A stretch of DNA of 64,000 bases. Origin: Sedimenticola_A sp040506895. GTDB taxonomy: Bacteria > Pseudomonadota > Gammaproteobacteria > Chromatiales > Chromatiaceae. Shown here piece by piece: positions 48,633 through 57,573 of this stretch; position 1 is the stretch's first letter; each line of letters begins with the position of its first letter. The DNA lies in contig JBEVVY010000001.1 of the NCBI GenBank assembly GCA_040506895.1, positions 3,085,116 to 3,149,115 of the forward strand. Direction: 5' to 3'. The notes beneath the pieces are model-generated. The model made no database searches and was not told the origin of the DNA. It saw only the letters and a program-made list of their open reading frames with translations. The position numbers and the translations under genes were made by a program.

Positions 48633-51600
48633 TTGAAGGAGCGGATCGCACTGCACCGGCGCATCGCCTTCAGGCTGGCGATGATCTCACTGATCATCGC
48701 GCTGCTGTTGGGGGTGGTCGTGGGGCTGTTGCAGATGAGGGCCGATTATTCGGCGGCCGTGGAGCAGCTCCAACGCGACATGGAGAATATCCTGAATGTT
48801 GCCCAGGGCTCAGCATCCCGTGCCGTCTATACCCTGGATGAGGCCAGTGCCAGCGAGCTGGTGGATGGCCTGTTGACCTATGATTTCGTCAGTGATGTGC
48901 AGATCCATGACGAGTGGGGAAACCAGCTTGCAGCAGGTGTCCGGGCAGAGGATACGCCCCGTCCGGGATGGCTTGGCAAGCTGCTTGCGGAGCCGCCGCG
49001 GGAATATATCCAGGGACTCCGGGATCCCGACGAGCCCGGGCGGATATTCGGTCAATTGAAGGTTACCGTCGACCAGGTGGTGGCGCTGCATCCGTTCACC
49101 CAACGTGCCGACCGTTACCTGGTGACTTCCATCGCCCAGATCCTTGTGTTCACCCTGGTTCTGCTGGTGGTCTTCTACCTGCTGCTGGGATGGCCTCTTG
49201 GCAGGATAACCCGCAGCCTGGGTCACATGGAGCCGGGGCAGGCGGAAAAGGATCTGTTGCCCCTTCCCGCCGGTCATGAGGGCGATGAGCTGGGACAGCT
49301 GGTGGGTACGGCCAATCGGTATATCGAGGCGAACGCCAGTTTCTACGCCGCGCAGCAGGAGGCGGAACAGGCACTGCGCAAGGCCCGTGACGAGTTGGAG
49401 ATAAGGGTAAAGGAGCGTACCGCGGATCTCGAGAAGGCGCTGTCCAACCTGCAGGAGGAGGTGGCCGCAAGGACAGAGGCCCAGGAGGGGTTGCGTGCCA
49501 GCGAGGAGAGGTACCGCTCCATGGTCGAGGGGTTGGCCGAGGATCACTTCTTCTACGCCCACGATGCCGAGGGGATATTCACCTATGTCAGTCCATCCAT
49601 CAACAATGTGCTGGGTTGGCAGCCTGAGGAGTTTCTCAGTCACTACTCGAGTTCCATGACAGATCATCCGGTGAACCGGGATGCGGAAAAGTACACGCAG
49701 CTTGCCCTGCAGGGTATCCGTCAACCCGCCTACGAGATACAGCTCTACCACAAGGATGGCACCATCTGCTGGCTGGACGTCTCGGAGGTGCCGGTGTTCG
49801 ACCGCGAAGGCAAGGTGGTTTCCGTGGAGGGTATCGCCCATGATGTGACCGGGCGCAAGGAGGTGGAGGAGACACTTCAGCTGGCCAGGGATGCCGCCGA
49901 TGCGGCCAACAGGGCCAAGAGCGAGTTCCTCGCCAACATGAGTCACGAGATCCGTACGCCCATGAATGCCATTATCGGCATGTCCCACCTGGTGCTGCAG
50001 ACCGAGCTGAGCTACAAGCAGCGGGATTACCTGACAAAGATCCAGACCTCTTCCGAGTCGTTGCTGCGCATCATCAACGATATCCTCGATTTCTCCAAGA
50101 TCGAAGCCGGCAAGCTGGCCGTCGAGCGCACGGACTTCTTCCTCGAGGACGTGCTGCGCAGCCTCTCGGCGCTGATTGGCCAGAAGGCTTCCAGCAAGGG
50201 GCTGGAGATCATGTTCAGGGTCGCTCCGGATGTGCCCGACTCCCTTGTTGGTGATCCGCTCCGCCTGGAGCAGGTGCTGCTGAATCTGTGTGGCAACGCG
50301 GTCAAGTTCACTGACCAGGGAGAGGTGGTGGTGTCCGTGGAGTCGAAGTCACGGACCGATGACGAGGTGACGCTCGCCTTCTCCGTTACCGACACCGGTA
50401 TCGGTATCACGGAACAGGAGCGGGCGAAGCTCTTCATGCCGTTTACCCAGGCGGATGCATCTGCCACCCGGCGTTATGGCGGTACCGGTCTCGGCCTGGC
50501 GATCGCCAAGCGCCTGGTCGAGATGATGGGGGGGGAGATCGGCGTAGAGAGTATTCCTGACAAGGGCAGTACCTTCACCTTCACCGCGCACTTTGGATTG
50601 CACACGGGGCAGCGACTGGTCTCCACGGAAACACCTGAAGAGCTGAAGGGTATGCGTGTGCTGGTGGTGGATGACAACGCCGCCGCACGGGAAACCCTGC
50701 AGGGGATGCTCTCCGTCATGGGGCTCAATGTCTACCTGGTCGCCAGCGGGGAAGAGGCGGTTGACGAGTGCCTGCGCCAGGGCGGTTTCGACCTGGTTCT
50801 GATGGACTGGTGTCTGCCCGGTATCGATGGCGCCGAGGCGGCAAAACGCATACTGGCGGACAATACCCTGCAGACCATACCTGCGATCGTGCTCGTTACC
50901 GCCTACAGCCGGGAAGAGGTGATCGAGCAGGCCCAGGAGCTGGACCTGGCCGGTATTCTGCTGAAACCGGTCAGTCCGGCGGTGTTGACCGATACGGTTC
51001 TGGTGGCCCTGGGACACAAGGAGGAGACCGAGCCGACCCATCCTTCCGAACAGGATCTGGGTGTCGGTGCGGTATCGGCCATCCGTGGCGCCAGCATCCT
51101 GGTGGTGGAAGACAACGAGATCAATCGCCAGGTGGCCGGTGAACTGCTGAGCGTGGCCGGGTTGCGTGTGCAGGAGGCCAGGGACGGTCGTGAAGCGGTA
51201 CGCATGGTCACCGGCAGCGAGTTCGATGCAGTGCTCATGGATGTACAGATGCCTGTCATGGATGGCCTGGAGGCAACCCGGGTGATACGCCAGATTCCGG
51301 GGTATGAAAGCCTGCCCATCATCGCCATGACGGCCAATGCCATGGTGGGGGACAGGGAGAAATGCCTGGATGCCGGGATGAACGACTATGTCGCCAAGCC
51401 GGTCGATCCGGCGGACCTCTACCACGCGCTGGTTCACTGGGTGCCGCCGAAAGTGATGGAACTCCCGATGACTTCAGAACTGCCCAAGGCAACACGTGGC
51501 GAGGGGGATGAGTTTCCCGCCCTCTCCGGTGTGGAGGTTGCAAACGCGCGCAAGCACGTGGGCGGCAACCTCAAGCTCTACATGCAGTTGCTGAAGAAGT

Positions 51601-52127
51601 TCAGAAAAAACCAGGCCGGTGCTGCTGATGAGGTGATCCAGTCCCTGGAGGCGGGCGATCCGGATACCGCCAGGCGGATTGCGCATACCCTGAAGGGGGT
51701 TTCTGGAAATCTTGGTGCACGCCGACTGTTCGAGGCGGCGAGGGATCTCGAGGAGTGTATCAAGAAGGATGACGGGGCATGTGTGCAGAGGCAGATGCCG
51801 GAGGTGCGCGAAGCCCTTGGCCAGATCCTCGAGGCGATCGAGAAGCTTGGCAGGCCGGCCGATACTCCTGCTGCTAAACAGGTGGTGGACGATGCAGACA
51901 TGGAGGAGATCGGTGCTCACCTGAAGGAGCTGGGTGCGCTGCTGGCCGATGCCGATACGGCTGCAGGGCGCTATCTCGCCGATCTCATGGAACAGCACAG
52001 GGCAACTCCCCTGTATGATGGGTTCAAGGAGATGGAGTCGCTGGTCGAGGATTACGATTTTACCGAGGCACTCGAAGTGATGCGCCGCACGGCGGAAGAG
52101 CTGAACATTGAGCTGGAGATAGATTGA
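48633..52127 (+). CDS. Hybrid sensor histidine kinase 3 (HAMP-PAS-HisKA-HATPase-REC-REC-HPt)
   Basis: 1164 residues. Helix 1 (about 13-35), a short periplasmic domain (about 36-165), helix 2 (about 172-193), HAMP (about 192-245), a coiled coil (about 250-290) and PAS (about 290-410). HisKA has His 438 (NMSHEIRTPMN); the ATPase domain shows NAVKF, DTGIGI and GTGLGLAI. REC1 Asp 725 (LMDWCLPGIDG), REC2 Asp 870 (LMDVQMPVMDG) and HPt His 1018 (AHTLKGVSGN) follow, then the shared C-terminal module. TTG 48633 has GAGGA about 8 nt upstream. Its stop overlaps the start of a REC-HD-GYP gene, its likely output partner. Confidence 0.92.
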   Translation: MKERIALHRRIAFRLAMISLIIALLLGVVVGLLQMRADYSAAVEQLQRDMENILNVAQGSASRAVYTLDEASASELVDGLLTYDFVSDVQIHDEWGNQLAAGVRAEDTPRPGWLGKLLAEPPREYIQGLRDPDEPGRIFGQLKVTVDQVVALHPFTQRADRYLVTSIAQILVFTLVLLVVFYLLLGWPLGRITRSLGHMEPGQAEKDLLPLPAGHEGDELGQLVGTANRYIEANASFYAAQQEAEQALRKARDELEIRVKERTADLEKALSNLQEEVAARTEAQEGLRASEERYRSMVEGLAEDHFFYAHDAEGIFTYVSPSINNVLGWQPEEFLSHYSSSMTDHPVNRDAEKYTQLALQGIRQPAYEIQLYHKDGTICWLDVSEVPVFDREGKVVSVEGIAHDVTGRKEVEETLQLARDAADAANRAKSEFLANMSHEIRTPMNAIIGMSHLVLQTELSYKQRDYLTKIQTSSESLLRIINDILDFSKIEAGKLAVERTDFFLEDVLRSLSALIGQKASSKGLEIMFRVAPDVPDSLVGDPLRLEQVLLNLCGNAVKFTDQGEVVVSVESKSRTDDEVTLAFSVTDTGIGITEQERAKLFMPFTQADASATRRYGGTGLGLAIAKRLVEMMGGEIGVESIPDKGSTFTFTAHFGLHTGQRLVSTETPEELKGMRVLVVDDNAAARETLQGMLSVMGLNVYLVASGEEAVDECLRQGGFDLVLMDWCLPGIDGAEAAKRILADNTLQTIPAIVLVTAYSREEVIEQAQELDLAGILLKPVSPAVLTDTVLVALGHKEETEPTHPSEQDLGVGAVSAIRGASILVVEDNEINRQVAGELLSVAGLRVQEARDGREAVRMVTGSEFDAVLMDVQMPVMDGLEATRVIRQIPGYESLPIIAMTANAMVGDREKCLDAGMNDYVAKPVDPADLYHALVHWVPPKVMELPMTSELPKATRGEGDEFPALSGVEVANARKHVGGNLKLYMQLLKKFRKNQAGAADEVIQSLEAGDPDTARRIAHTLKGVSGNLGARRLFEAARDLEECIKKDDGACVQRQMPEVREALGQILEAIEKLGRPADTPAAKQVVDDADMEEIGAHLKELGALLADADTAAGRYLADLMEQHRATPLYDGFKEMESLVEDYDFTEALEVMRRTAEELNIELEID

Positions 52128-53203
52128 TGACGGTCGAACTGGGTCAGAAAACCGTTCTTGTAGTAGATGATGTGCCGGAGAATATCGACGTGCTCGATGG
52201 TGTCCTGCATGAAACCTACAAGGTGAAGGCGGCGGTCAATGGGCAGCGGGCATTGAAAATCGCCGGCTCGGACAACCCCCCTGACCTGATCCTGCTCGAT
52301 ATCATGATGCCGGAAATGGATGGATACGAGGTGTGCCGACGGCTCAAGGAGGATGAGAGGACCCGTGGTATCCCGGTTATCTTTGTAACCGCCATGAACG
52401 AGGTGGAGGATGAGCGAAAGGGACTGGAGCTCGGTGCGGTGGACTACATCACCAAGCCATATTCACCCGCCATTGTTCAGGCGCGGGTAAAGACCCACCT
52501 GACCCTGAAGGCGACCCTCAACAACCTCGAGCACCTGGTGGACCTGCGAACAGAACAGCTGCAGAAGACCAAGGATGCCACGATACTTGCGCTGGCCTCC
52601 CTGGCGGAGACCCGTGACATGGAGACGGGTAACCACATCCGGCGTACCCAGCGCTATGTCCGTGTGCTCGCGGAACGGCTTCGCATGAACCCGCTCTACC
52701 AGGAGCGGCTGAGTGATGAAGTCGTCGAACTCTATTACAAGACGGCCCCCCTGCACGACCTGGGTAAGGTCGGCATCCCGGACGATGTGCTGCTGAAGCC
52801 GGGTCGCCTCGAGCCGGATGAGTTCGAGGTGATGAAAAACCATGCCGCCCTTGGCCGGCAGTCACTGCTGGAAGCGGCCAGCGCCATGGGTCATGAAACC
52901 ACCTTCTTCGATGTGGCGGGTGAGATTGCCTCCACCCACCACGAGCGGTGGGACGGCAGCGGCTATCCCAACGCCCTGAAGGGTGAAGAGATACCTCTCG
53001 GTGGCCTGCTTATGGCCGTGGCCGATGTATACGATGCGCTGATCAGTAAGCGCGTCTACAAGCCTGCCATGACCCACGAGGAGGCCAGGGAGATCATCGT
53101 AGAGGGGAAAGGGAGCCATTTTGCACCTGACGTGGTGGACGCCTTCCTCGAAGTGGAGGATAGCTTCCTGGAGATCGCAGCCGAGTTCAGGGATGAGGAG
53201 TGA
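52127..53203 (+). CDS. REC-HD-GYP response regulator (cyclic-di-GMP phosphodiesterase)
   Basis: 358 residues. REC domain 1-125 with phospho-acceptor Asp 58 (LLDIMMPEMDG). HD-GYP domain about 155-345 with the HD pair His 210/Asp 211 (LHDLGKVGIPD) and the GYP segment HHERWDGSGYP (from 271). Motifs for metal binding and catalysis are intact, so it probably hydrolyses c-di-GMP when phosphorylated. ATG 52127 overlaps the kinase 3 stop by 1 nt (TGATG), so phosphotransfer from kinase 3 HPt is the simplest model. No DNA-binding domain. Confidence 0.93.
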   Translation: MTVELGQKTVLVVDDVPENIDVLDGVLHETYKVKAAVNGQRALKIAGSDNPPDLILLDIMMPEMDGYEVCRRLKEDERTRGIPVIFVTAMNEVEDERKGLELGAVDYITKPYSPAIVQARVKTHLTLKATLNNLEHLVDLRTEQLQKTKDATILALASLAETRDMETGNHIRRTQRYVRVLAERLRMNPLYQERLSDEVVELYYKTAPLHDLGKVGIPDDVLLKPGRLEPDEFEVMKNHAALGRQSLLEAASAMGHETTFFDVAGEIASTHHERWDGSGYPNALKGEEIPLGGLLMAVADVYDALISKRVYKPAMTHEEAREIIVEGKGSHFAPDVVDAFLEVEDSFLEIAAEFRDEE

Positions 53204-53228
53204 CTGCCCTGCCAGTGGGAGAGTGTTG

Positions 53229-54284
53229 ATGCAGAGAAGGTTGCCGGTTCTATCCACTGTCTATCGCAGATTGTTGACCTGTCTGCCTGTGCTGCTGTTA
53301 CTGGTCACCTTGTCTCCCGCGGTATGGTCACAGGGTTGCGAACTGGAGCGGCCTGTTGTTTTTGCTGACCTGAACTGGGACAGCAACCGGATCCATACCG
53401 CCATCGCCCGCTATATCATCGAGGAGGGTTACGGTTGTGAAGCCGACGCCATGCCCGGTACCAGCCTGCCGCTGGTCAAGGGGCTGGCCCGTGGTTCCGT
53501 CGACGTGATGATGGAGGTGTGGGCAGGCAACTACGGTGAGACCTGGCAGGAGGCGCTGGACGACGGTGCCGTGGTGGTCCTGGGTACCAATTTTGCCGAT
53601 GCGGTGCAGGGCTGGTTCGTGCCCCGCTACCTGGTCGAGGGTGATGCGGCCCGTGGCATCGAGGCCAGTGCCCCCGACCTGGCGTCGGTATTTGACCTGC
53701 CACGATACAAGCTGCTGTTCAAGGACCCCGAGCGCCAGGACAAGGGACGCTTCATCAACTGCGTGTTCGGCTGGGGCTGCGCCAAGATCAACAGCCGAAA
53801 GTTACGGTCCTATGGTCTGAGAGAGCACTTTTCCAACTATCGTCCCCGGACTGGGGATGAGCTCGACCGGGCGATTGCCAACGCCTACGAGCAGGGCAGG
53901 CCGTTTCTCGCTTACTACTGGGGCCCTTCCTGGGTGATGGGTAAGTACGATCTGGTGATGCTCGGGGAGCCGGCCTTTAATCCCGAAGACTGGCAGGGGT
54001 TGTCGGAAGACAGGGAGTACCCCAGGGGCTGTGCCTACCCGGTGACCGATGTGGGGATCGCCGTCAGCGCGGAATTTCAGCGACAGGCTCCGGAGTTGTC
54101 TGCTTTCCTGGCGCGTTACCGGACGGGCGCGGGGCTGGTCAGCCGGTTGCTGGCGGAAAAACATGACAAGGGGCTGACACCTGAAGATGTGGCACACCAA
54201 TTCCTCCAGCGCGAACGGGCCGTGTGGAGTCAGTGGGTTCCGCTGCCAGTGGCCACGCGGGTGATCGAGTCGCTGGCGGAGTGA
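53229..54284 (+). CDS. Glycine betaine/quaternary-amine-type binding protein (OpuAC/ProX-like)
   Basis: 351 residues with a signal peptide (hydrophobic about 14-30, cleavage near VWSQG). The OpuAC family features are visible: VFADLNWDSNRIHTAIARYI, SVDVMMEVWAGNYGETWQ and FLAYYWGPSWVMGKYDLVML (in part YYWGPSWVMGKYDLV), whose aromatic residues would form a cage for a quaternary amine. Six or more cysteines may form disulfides. No OpuAA/OpuAB transporter genes are present. ATG 53229 has GGGAG about 8 nt upstream. It is 25 nt after the REC-HD-GYP gene, hence in the signalling operon. Confidence 0.85.
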   Translation: MQRRLPVLSTVYRRLLTCLPVLLLLVTLSPAVWSQGCELERPVVFADLNWDSNRIHTAIARYIIEEGYGCEADAMPGTSLPLVKGLARGSVDVMMEVWAGNYGETWQEALDDGAVVVLGTNFADAVQGWFVPRYLVEGDAARGIEASAPDLASVFDLPRYKLLFKDPERQDKGRFINCVFGWGCAKINSRKLRSYGLREHFSNYRPRTGDELDRAIANAYEQGRPFLAYYWGPSWVMGKYDLVMLGEPAFNPEDWQGLSEDREYPRGCAYPVTDVGIAVSAEFQRQAPELSAFLARYRTGAGLVSRLLAEKHDKGLTPEDVAHQFLQRERAVWSQWVPLPVATRVIESLAE

Positions 54285-54300
54285 GCTTTCAGGTTGCTGG

Positions 54301-55791
54301 TTACTGTGGTTTCGCCAGGGAGTAGTTCTCCTCCCTGAACAGCTTGAGGCAGGCATCCACTACGTCGGGATCGTAGAGAATTCCACGGTTCTGCTCGATC
54401 TCTGCCAGCGCGCTATCGATACCGAGGCCGGGCCGGTAGGGGCGGTGGGAGGCCATCGCCTCGACCACGTCTGCCACGGCGAGAATGCGGGCCTCGAGTA
54501 TGATGTCTCCATCTTTCAGCCCCTGGGGATAACCGGAGCCATCCAGTCGTTCATGGTGCTGGTGGATCATCGTCTTCACCGGCCAGGGAAACTCCACGCT
54601 TCCGATGATGTCGTGGCCCACCTCGGCATGGGTCTGGATGATATGGAATTCGTTTTCGCTCAGGGTACCCGGACGGTTGAGTATCTCGGACGGGACATAG
54701 ATCTTGCCGATGTCGTGGATCAGGCCGCCCAGGTGGATGCCCCGTATGGTATCCGGGTCCAGCGCCATTATGGTGGCGATGGCCGCGGCGAGCTCAGCCA
54801 CACGCAGTTGGTGGCCCGAGGTGTAGGGGTCACGCTTCTCGACCGTCAGTGCAACCGCCTGTACCGCCTGCTCCATGCTGCGCCTGATCTGTTCCTGCTG
54901 CTCCTTCTCGCGGGTGGTATCGAGGATGGCCCCGTCCAGCCAGAGGGCGGTATCGCCATCGTAGGAGGCCTGCCCCTTCTCGTAGACCCAGCGTGTCTCA
55001 CCCTCGGCATCGATGATCCGGTAGTCGAGCACATAGGGTTCCCGCTTGGCGATTGCAGAACCGATTTTGATCTCCACCGCGGCCTTGTCGTCCGGGTGGA
55101 TGATGCTGGAGTAGCTGCGCTGCCTGCTGTGGACGAAATCCTCCGCGGGGAAGCCGCATATCTTGGCGATCTCGTCGCTGATGAACTGGATGGTGCGGTC
55201 CGCGTCAGTGTTGCAGCGGTAGATGGCACCGGGGATATTGTCCACCAGGGTGCGGAACTTGGCCTCGTTCTCCTGCAGTGCCTGGTGTGACTCCTGCAGG
55301 CTACGGGTACGCTTCTCCACCTCGGCTTCCAGTATCTCGTTCTGGTGCTGCAGCTTCTGGCGGGCTTCGCTCAGTGCCAGGTGGGTCTTGATCCTGGCGT
55401 GGATGATGGCCGGGGAGAAGGGCTTGGTGATGTAGTCCACCGCACCGAGCTCCAGCCCCTTGGCCTCGTCGTAGTCGGCGTCAAGAACGGAGATGAAGAT
55501 GACCGGGATGTCCCGGGTCCGGGGTTTCTCTTTCAGTGCCGTGCAGACCGCGTAGCCATCCATGCCGGGCATGAGGATATCCAGCAGGATCAGGTCAGGT
55601 GGGTCATCCGAAACCGCGCGGCTCAGGCCGTGCTCACCCTCTTTGGCCGCAACAACCTTGTACTCCCGTTCCAGAAAGGAGTTGAGGATGTCGATGGCCG
55701 ACGGGTCATCATCGATGACAAGAATCGTTTTCAAGCGTGCAGACCGTTGTTTTGCCAGGGATTCCAAGTATTGATTTTCGGGATCGGACAC
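54301..55791 (-). CDS. REC-PAS-HD-GYP response regulator
   Basis: 496 residues. REC (about 20-140) with Asp 71 (LLDILMPGMDG), a short coiled coil (about 145-185), PAS (about 180-305) and HD-GYP (about 310-480) with IHDIGKIYVP and HHERLDGSGYP. Catalytic motifs look intact. GTG 55791 is the start. It faces the binding-protein gene and ends 16 bp from it. By position it may receive phosphate from one of the three HPt domains, providing a second c-di-GMP-degrading output with its own PAS input. Confidence 0.92.
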   Translation of the reverse strand: MSDPENQYLESLAKQRSARLKTILVIDDDPSAIDILNSFLEREYKVVAAKEGEHGLSRAVSDDPPDLILLDILMPGMDGYAVCTALKEKPRTRDIPVIFISVLDADYDEAKGLELGAVDYITKPFSPAIIHARIKTHLALSEARQKLQHQNEILEAEVEKRTRSLQESHQALQENEAKFRTLVDNIPGAIYRCNTDADRTIQFISDEIAKICGFPAEDFVHSRQRSYSSIIHPDDKAAVEIKIGSAIAKREPYVLDYRIIDAEGETRWVYEKGQASYDGDTALWLDGAILDTTREKEQQEQIRRSMEQAVQAVALTVEKRDPYTSGHQLRVAELAAAIATIMALDPDTIRGIHLGGLIHDIGKIYVPSEILNRPGTLSENEFHIIQTHAEVGHDIIGSVEFPWPVKTMIHQHHERLDGSGYPQGLKDGDIILEARILAVADVVEAMASHRPYRPGLGIDSALAEIEQNRGILYDPDVVDACLKLFREENYSLAKPQ

Positions 55792-55859
55792 GTCTCGTGT
55801 GGGGCGCGCCAGGACCCTGCTTCCTATTTGGTCGAGCTGAAACAGCGAATAAGCATATT

Positions 55860-57527
55860 TTACACCGAATTTACCGGATTGGGTTGTGCCTTCTCGAGTT
55901 TTTTCACCATCGCGCGGGCCTCCTCGATGTAGGCACGGTAGTGCTGCTGGCGCTCGGCCGGATCCAGGGCGGAGCCGTTGACCTGGTCAGCACCCAGGGC
56001 ATCATCAAGAGAGAACCGGGCCGCCTGGTCCGGGCTTGCCGCATGTTCCCAGGCGCCGCTGTGAGGATCGTATCGATACTGCTCCAGGAACAGGTGGCCG
56101 TGGTCCGCAACGAAGCAGACGCTCTGCAGCAGGAACTCCACCTCGGGGTCATCGAAAATGTAGTGGAACCCGATGCGGCACCAGCCCGGCTTGATGCCGC
56201 TGTATCCCTGGATGATACAGCTTCTGTACTCTTCGGCGGTCTCCTGGTCGATGTGCAGCAGCTGATGACCGTAGGGGCCTGCACAGGAGCAGCCTGCGCG
56301 TGTCTGAATGCCGAACAGGTCGTTGAGCAGCACGGTGACGAAACGGGGGTGAAGGTGTCCGCCCTTGTGATCCAGAATATTGAAAGAGATGATGCTGATG
56401 CGCCTGAGCGGGTCCTGGTTGCCCAGGATCTCGATGCGTGGATGGGCAGACCAGCGTTCGAAGGCGCGGCGGGTCATCTCCTGCTCGCGCTCCTCGATGA
56501 TATCGGTGCCCACAGCCTCCTTCACCTCGAAGGCGAGAGCGGCACGCAGGGTCTGCAGAATACCCGGCGTGCCGGCATTTTCACGTATCTCAACATCCCT
56601 GATGAAGTCATGGTCCCGGGGGCCGACATAATCCACGGTTCCCCCGCCGGCGATGCTTGGCGGGAGCTCCGGATGGTAGCAGTGCTCGTTGAAGATCAGT
56701 ATGCCACTGGAACCCGGGCCACCAAGAAACTTGTGGGGGGAGATGAAGAGGGCATCGATGGGGCTCTCATCACCCCCGGGATTCATGTCGATCTCCACGT
56801 AGGGTGCGCAGGCGGCATAGTCGAAAAAGGCCATCGCGTCGTGCCTGTGGAGCAGGCGCGCAATCGCCTTCACCGGTGAGCGCATGCCGGTTACGTTGGA
56901 TGCCGCCGAGAAGGAGCCGATGCGCAGCCTGTTGCGGTAGCGGGGATCCAGCAGCAGCTGTTCAAGGTGCTGCAGGTCGATACCGCCATCTTCCGCCAGG
57001 CGTACCTCGATCACCGTTGCCAGGCCCTCGCGCCAGGAGACCTCGTTGGAATGGTGTTCATAGGGTCCCACGAAGACCACCGGCTGGTTCGCCCTGCAGT
57101 AGTCATCGAACTGAGCAGCGGTCTCATTGCCCAGAAATCCATCCATCAGGTTCCTGAGTACCAGCCGGCTGGCGGCAGGAAGCTTTACGCCAACCAGTTG
57201 CTGCATGCGGTCGATAGCCCCTGTCGCACCTGTGCCACAGGCGATGATGCGGCCGTCAGGGCCGGCATTCACCATCTCCTTGATACGCCTCTCCGCATGG
57301 TGCAGCAGCTGGGTGGTGGTCCGTCCGCTGGTGTCGTCCTCGGTATGGCTGTTGGCGTATAGCTGCTTGATCTGCAGCAGGTAGTTCTCGATGAACAGGA
57401 GGCTGCGTCCGGAGGCGGTGTAATCGGCATAGCTCATCAGGCGCCTGCCAAAGGGGGTGTCGATCTCCTTGTCGATGCCGATCACCTGGCTGCGCAGATA
57501 GTCTATTTCAAGTCTGTTCCGGGGCAC
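55860..57527 (-). CDS. Class V aminotransferase / cysteine desulfurase-like PLP enzyme
   Basis: 555 residues from GTG 57527 (GGGAG 6 nt upstream); an upstream ATG lacks homology. PLP-fold motifs: TGATGAIDRM, PYEHHSNEVSWRE, FFDYAACAPYVEID (Asp binding the PLP ring), and SPHKFLGGPGSSGIL with the Schiff-base Lys. A Cys in RAGCSCAGPYGH matches the nucleophilic Cys region of SufS/selenocysteine-lyase enzymes. It is about 150 residues longer than SufS, with an extended C-terminus. The usual iron-sulfur partners are absent. Substrate unknown. Confidence 0.8.
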   Translation of the reverse strand: MPRNRLEIDYLRSQVIGIDKEIDTPFGRRLMSYADYTASGRSLLFIENYLLQIKQLYANSHTEDDTSGRTTTQLLHHAERRIKEMVNAGPDGRIIACGTGATGAIDRMQQLVGVKLPAASRLVLRNLMDGFLGNETAAQFDDYCRANQPVVFVGPYEHHSNEVSWREGLATVIEVRLAEDGGIDLQHLEQLLLDPRYRNRLRIGSFSAASNVTGMRSPVKAIARLLHRHDAMAFFDYAACAPYVEIDMNPGGDESPIDALFISPHKFLGGPGSSGILIFNEHCYHPELPPSIAGGGTVDYVGPRDHDFIRDVEIRENAGTPGILQTLRAALAFEVKEAVGTDIIEEREQEMTRRAFERWSAHPRIEILGNQDPLRRISIISFNILDHKGGHLHPRFVTVLLNDLFGIQTRAGCSCAGPYGHQLLHIDQETAEEYRSCIIQGYSGIKPGWCRIGFHYIFDDPEVEFLLQSVCFVADHGHLFLEQYRYDPHSGAWEHAASPDQAARFSLDDALGADQVNGSALDPAERQQHYRAYIEEARAMVKKLEKAQPNPVNSV

Positions 57528-57573
57528 GCTTGCTCCCTTGCGAGTGTTGGGCTGTTCAGGGTAACCCGATGTG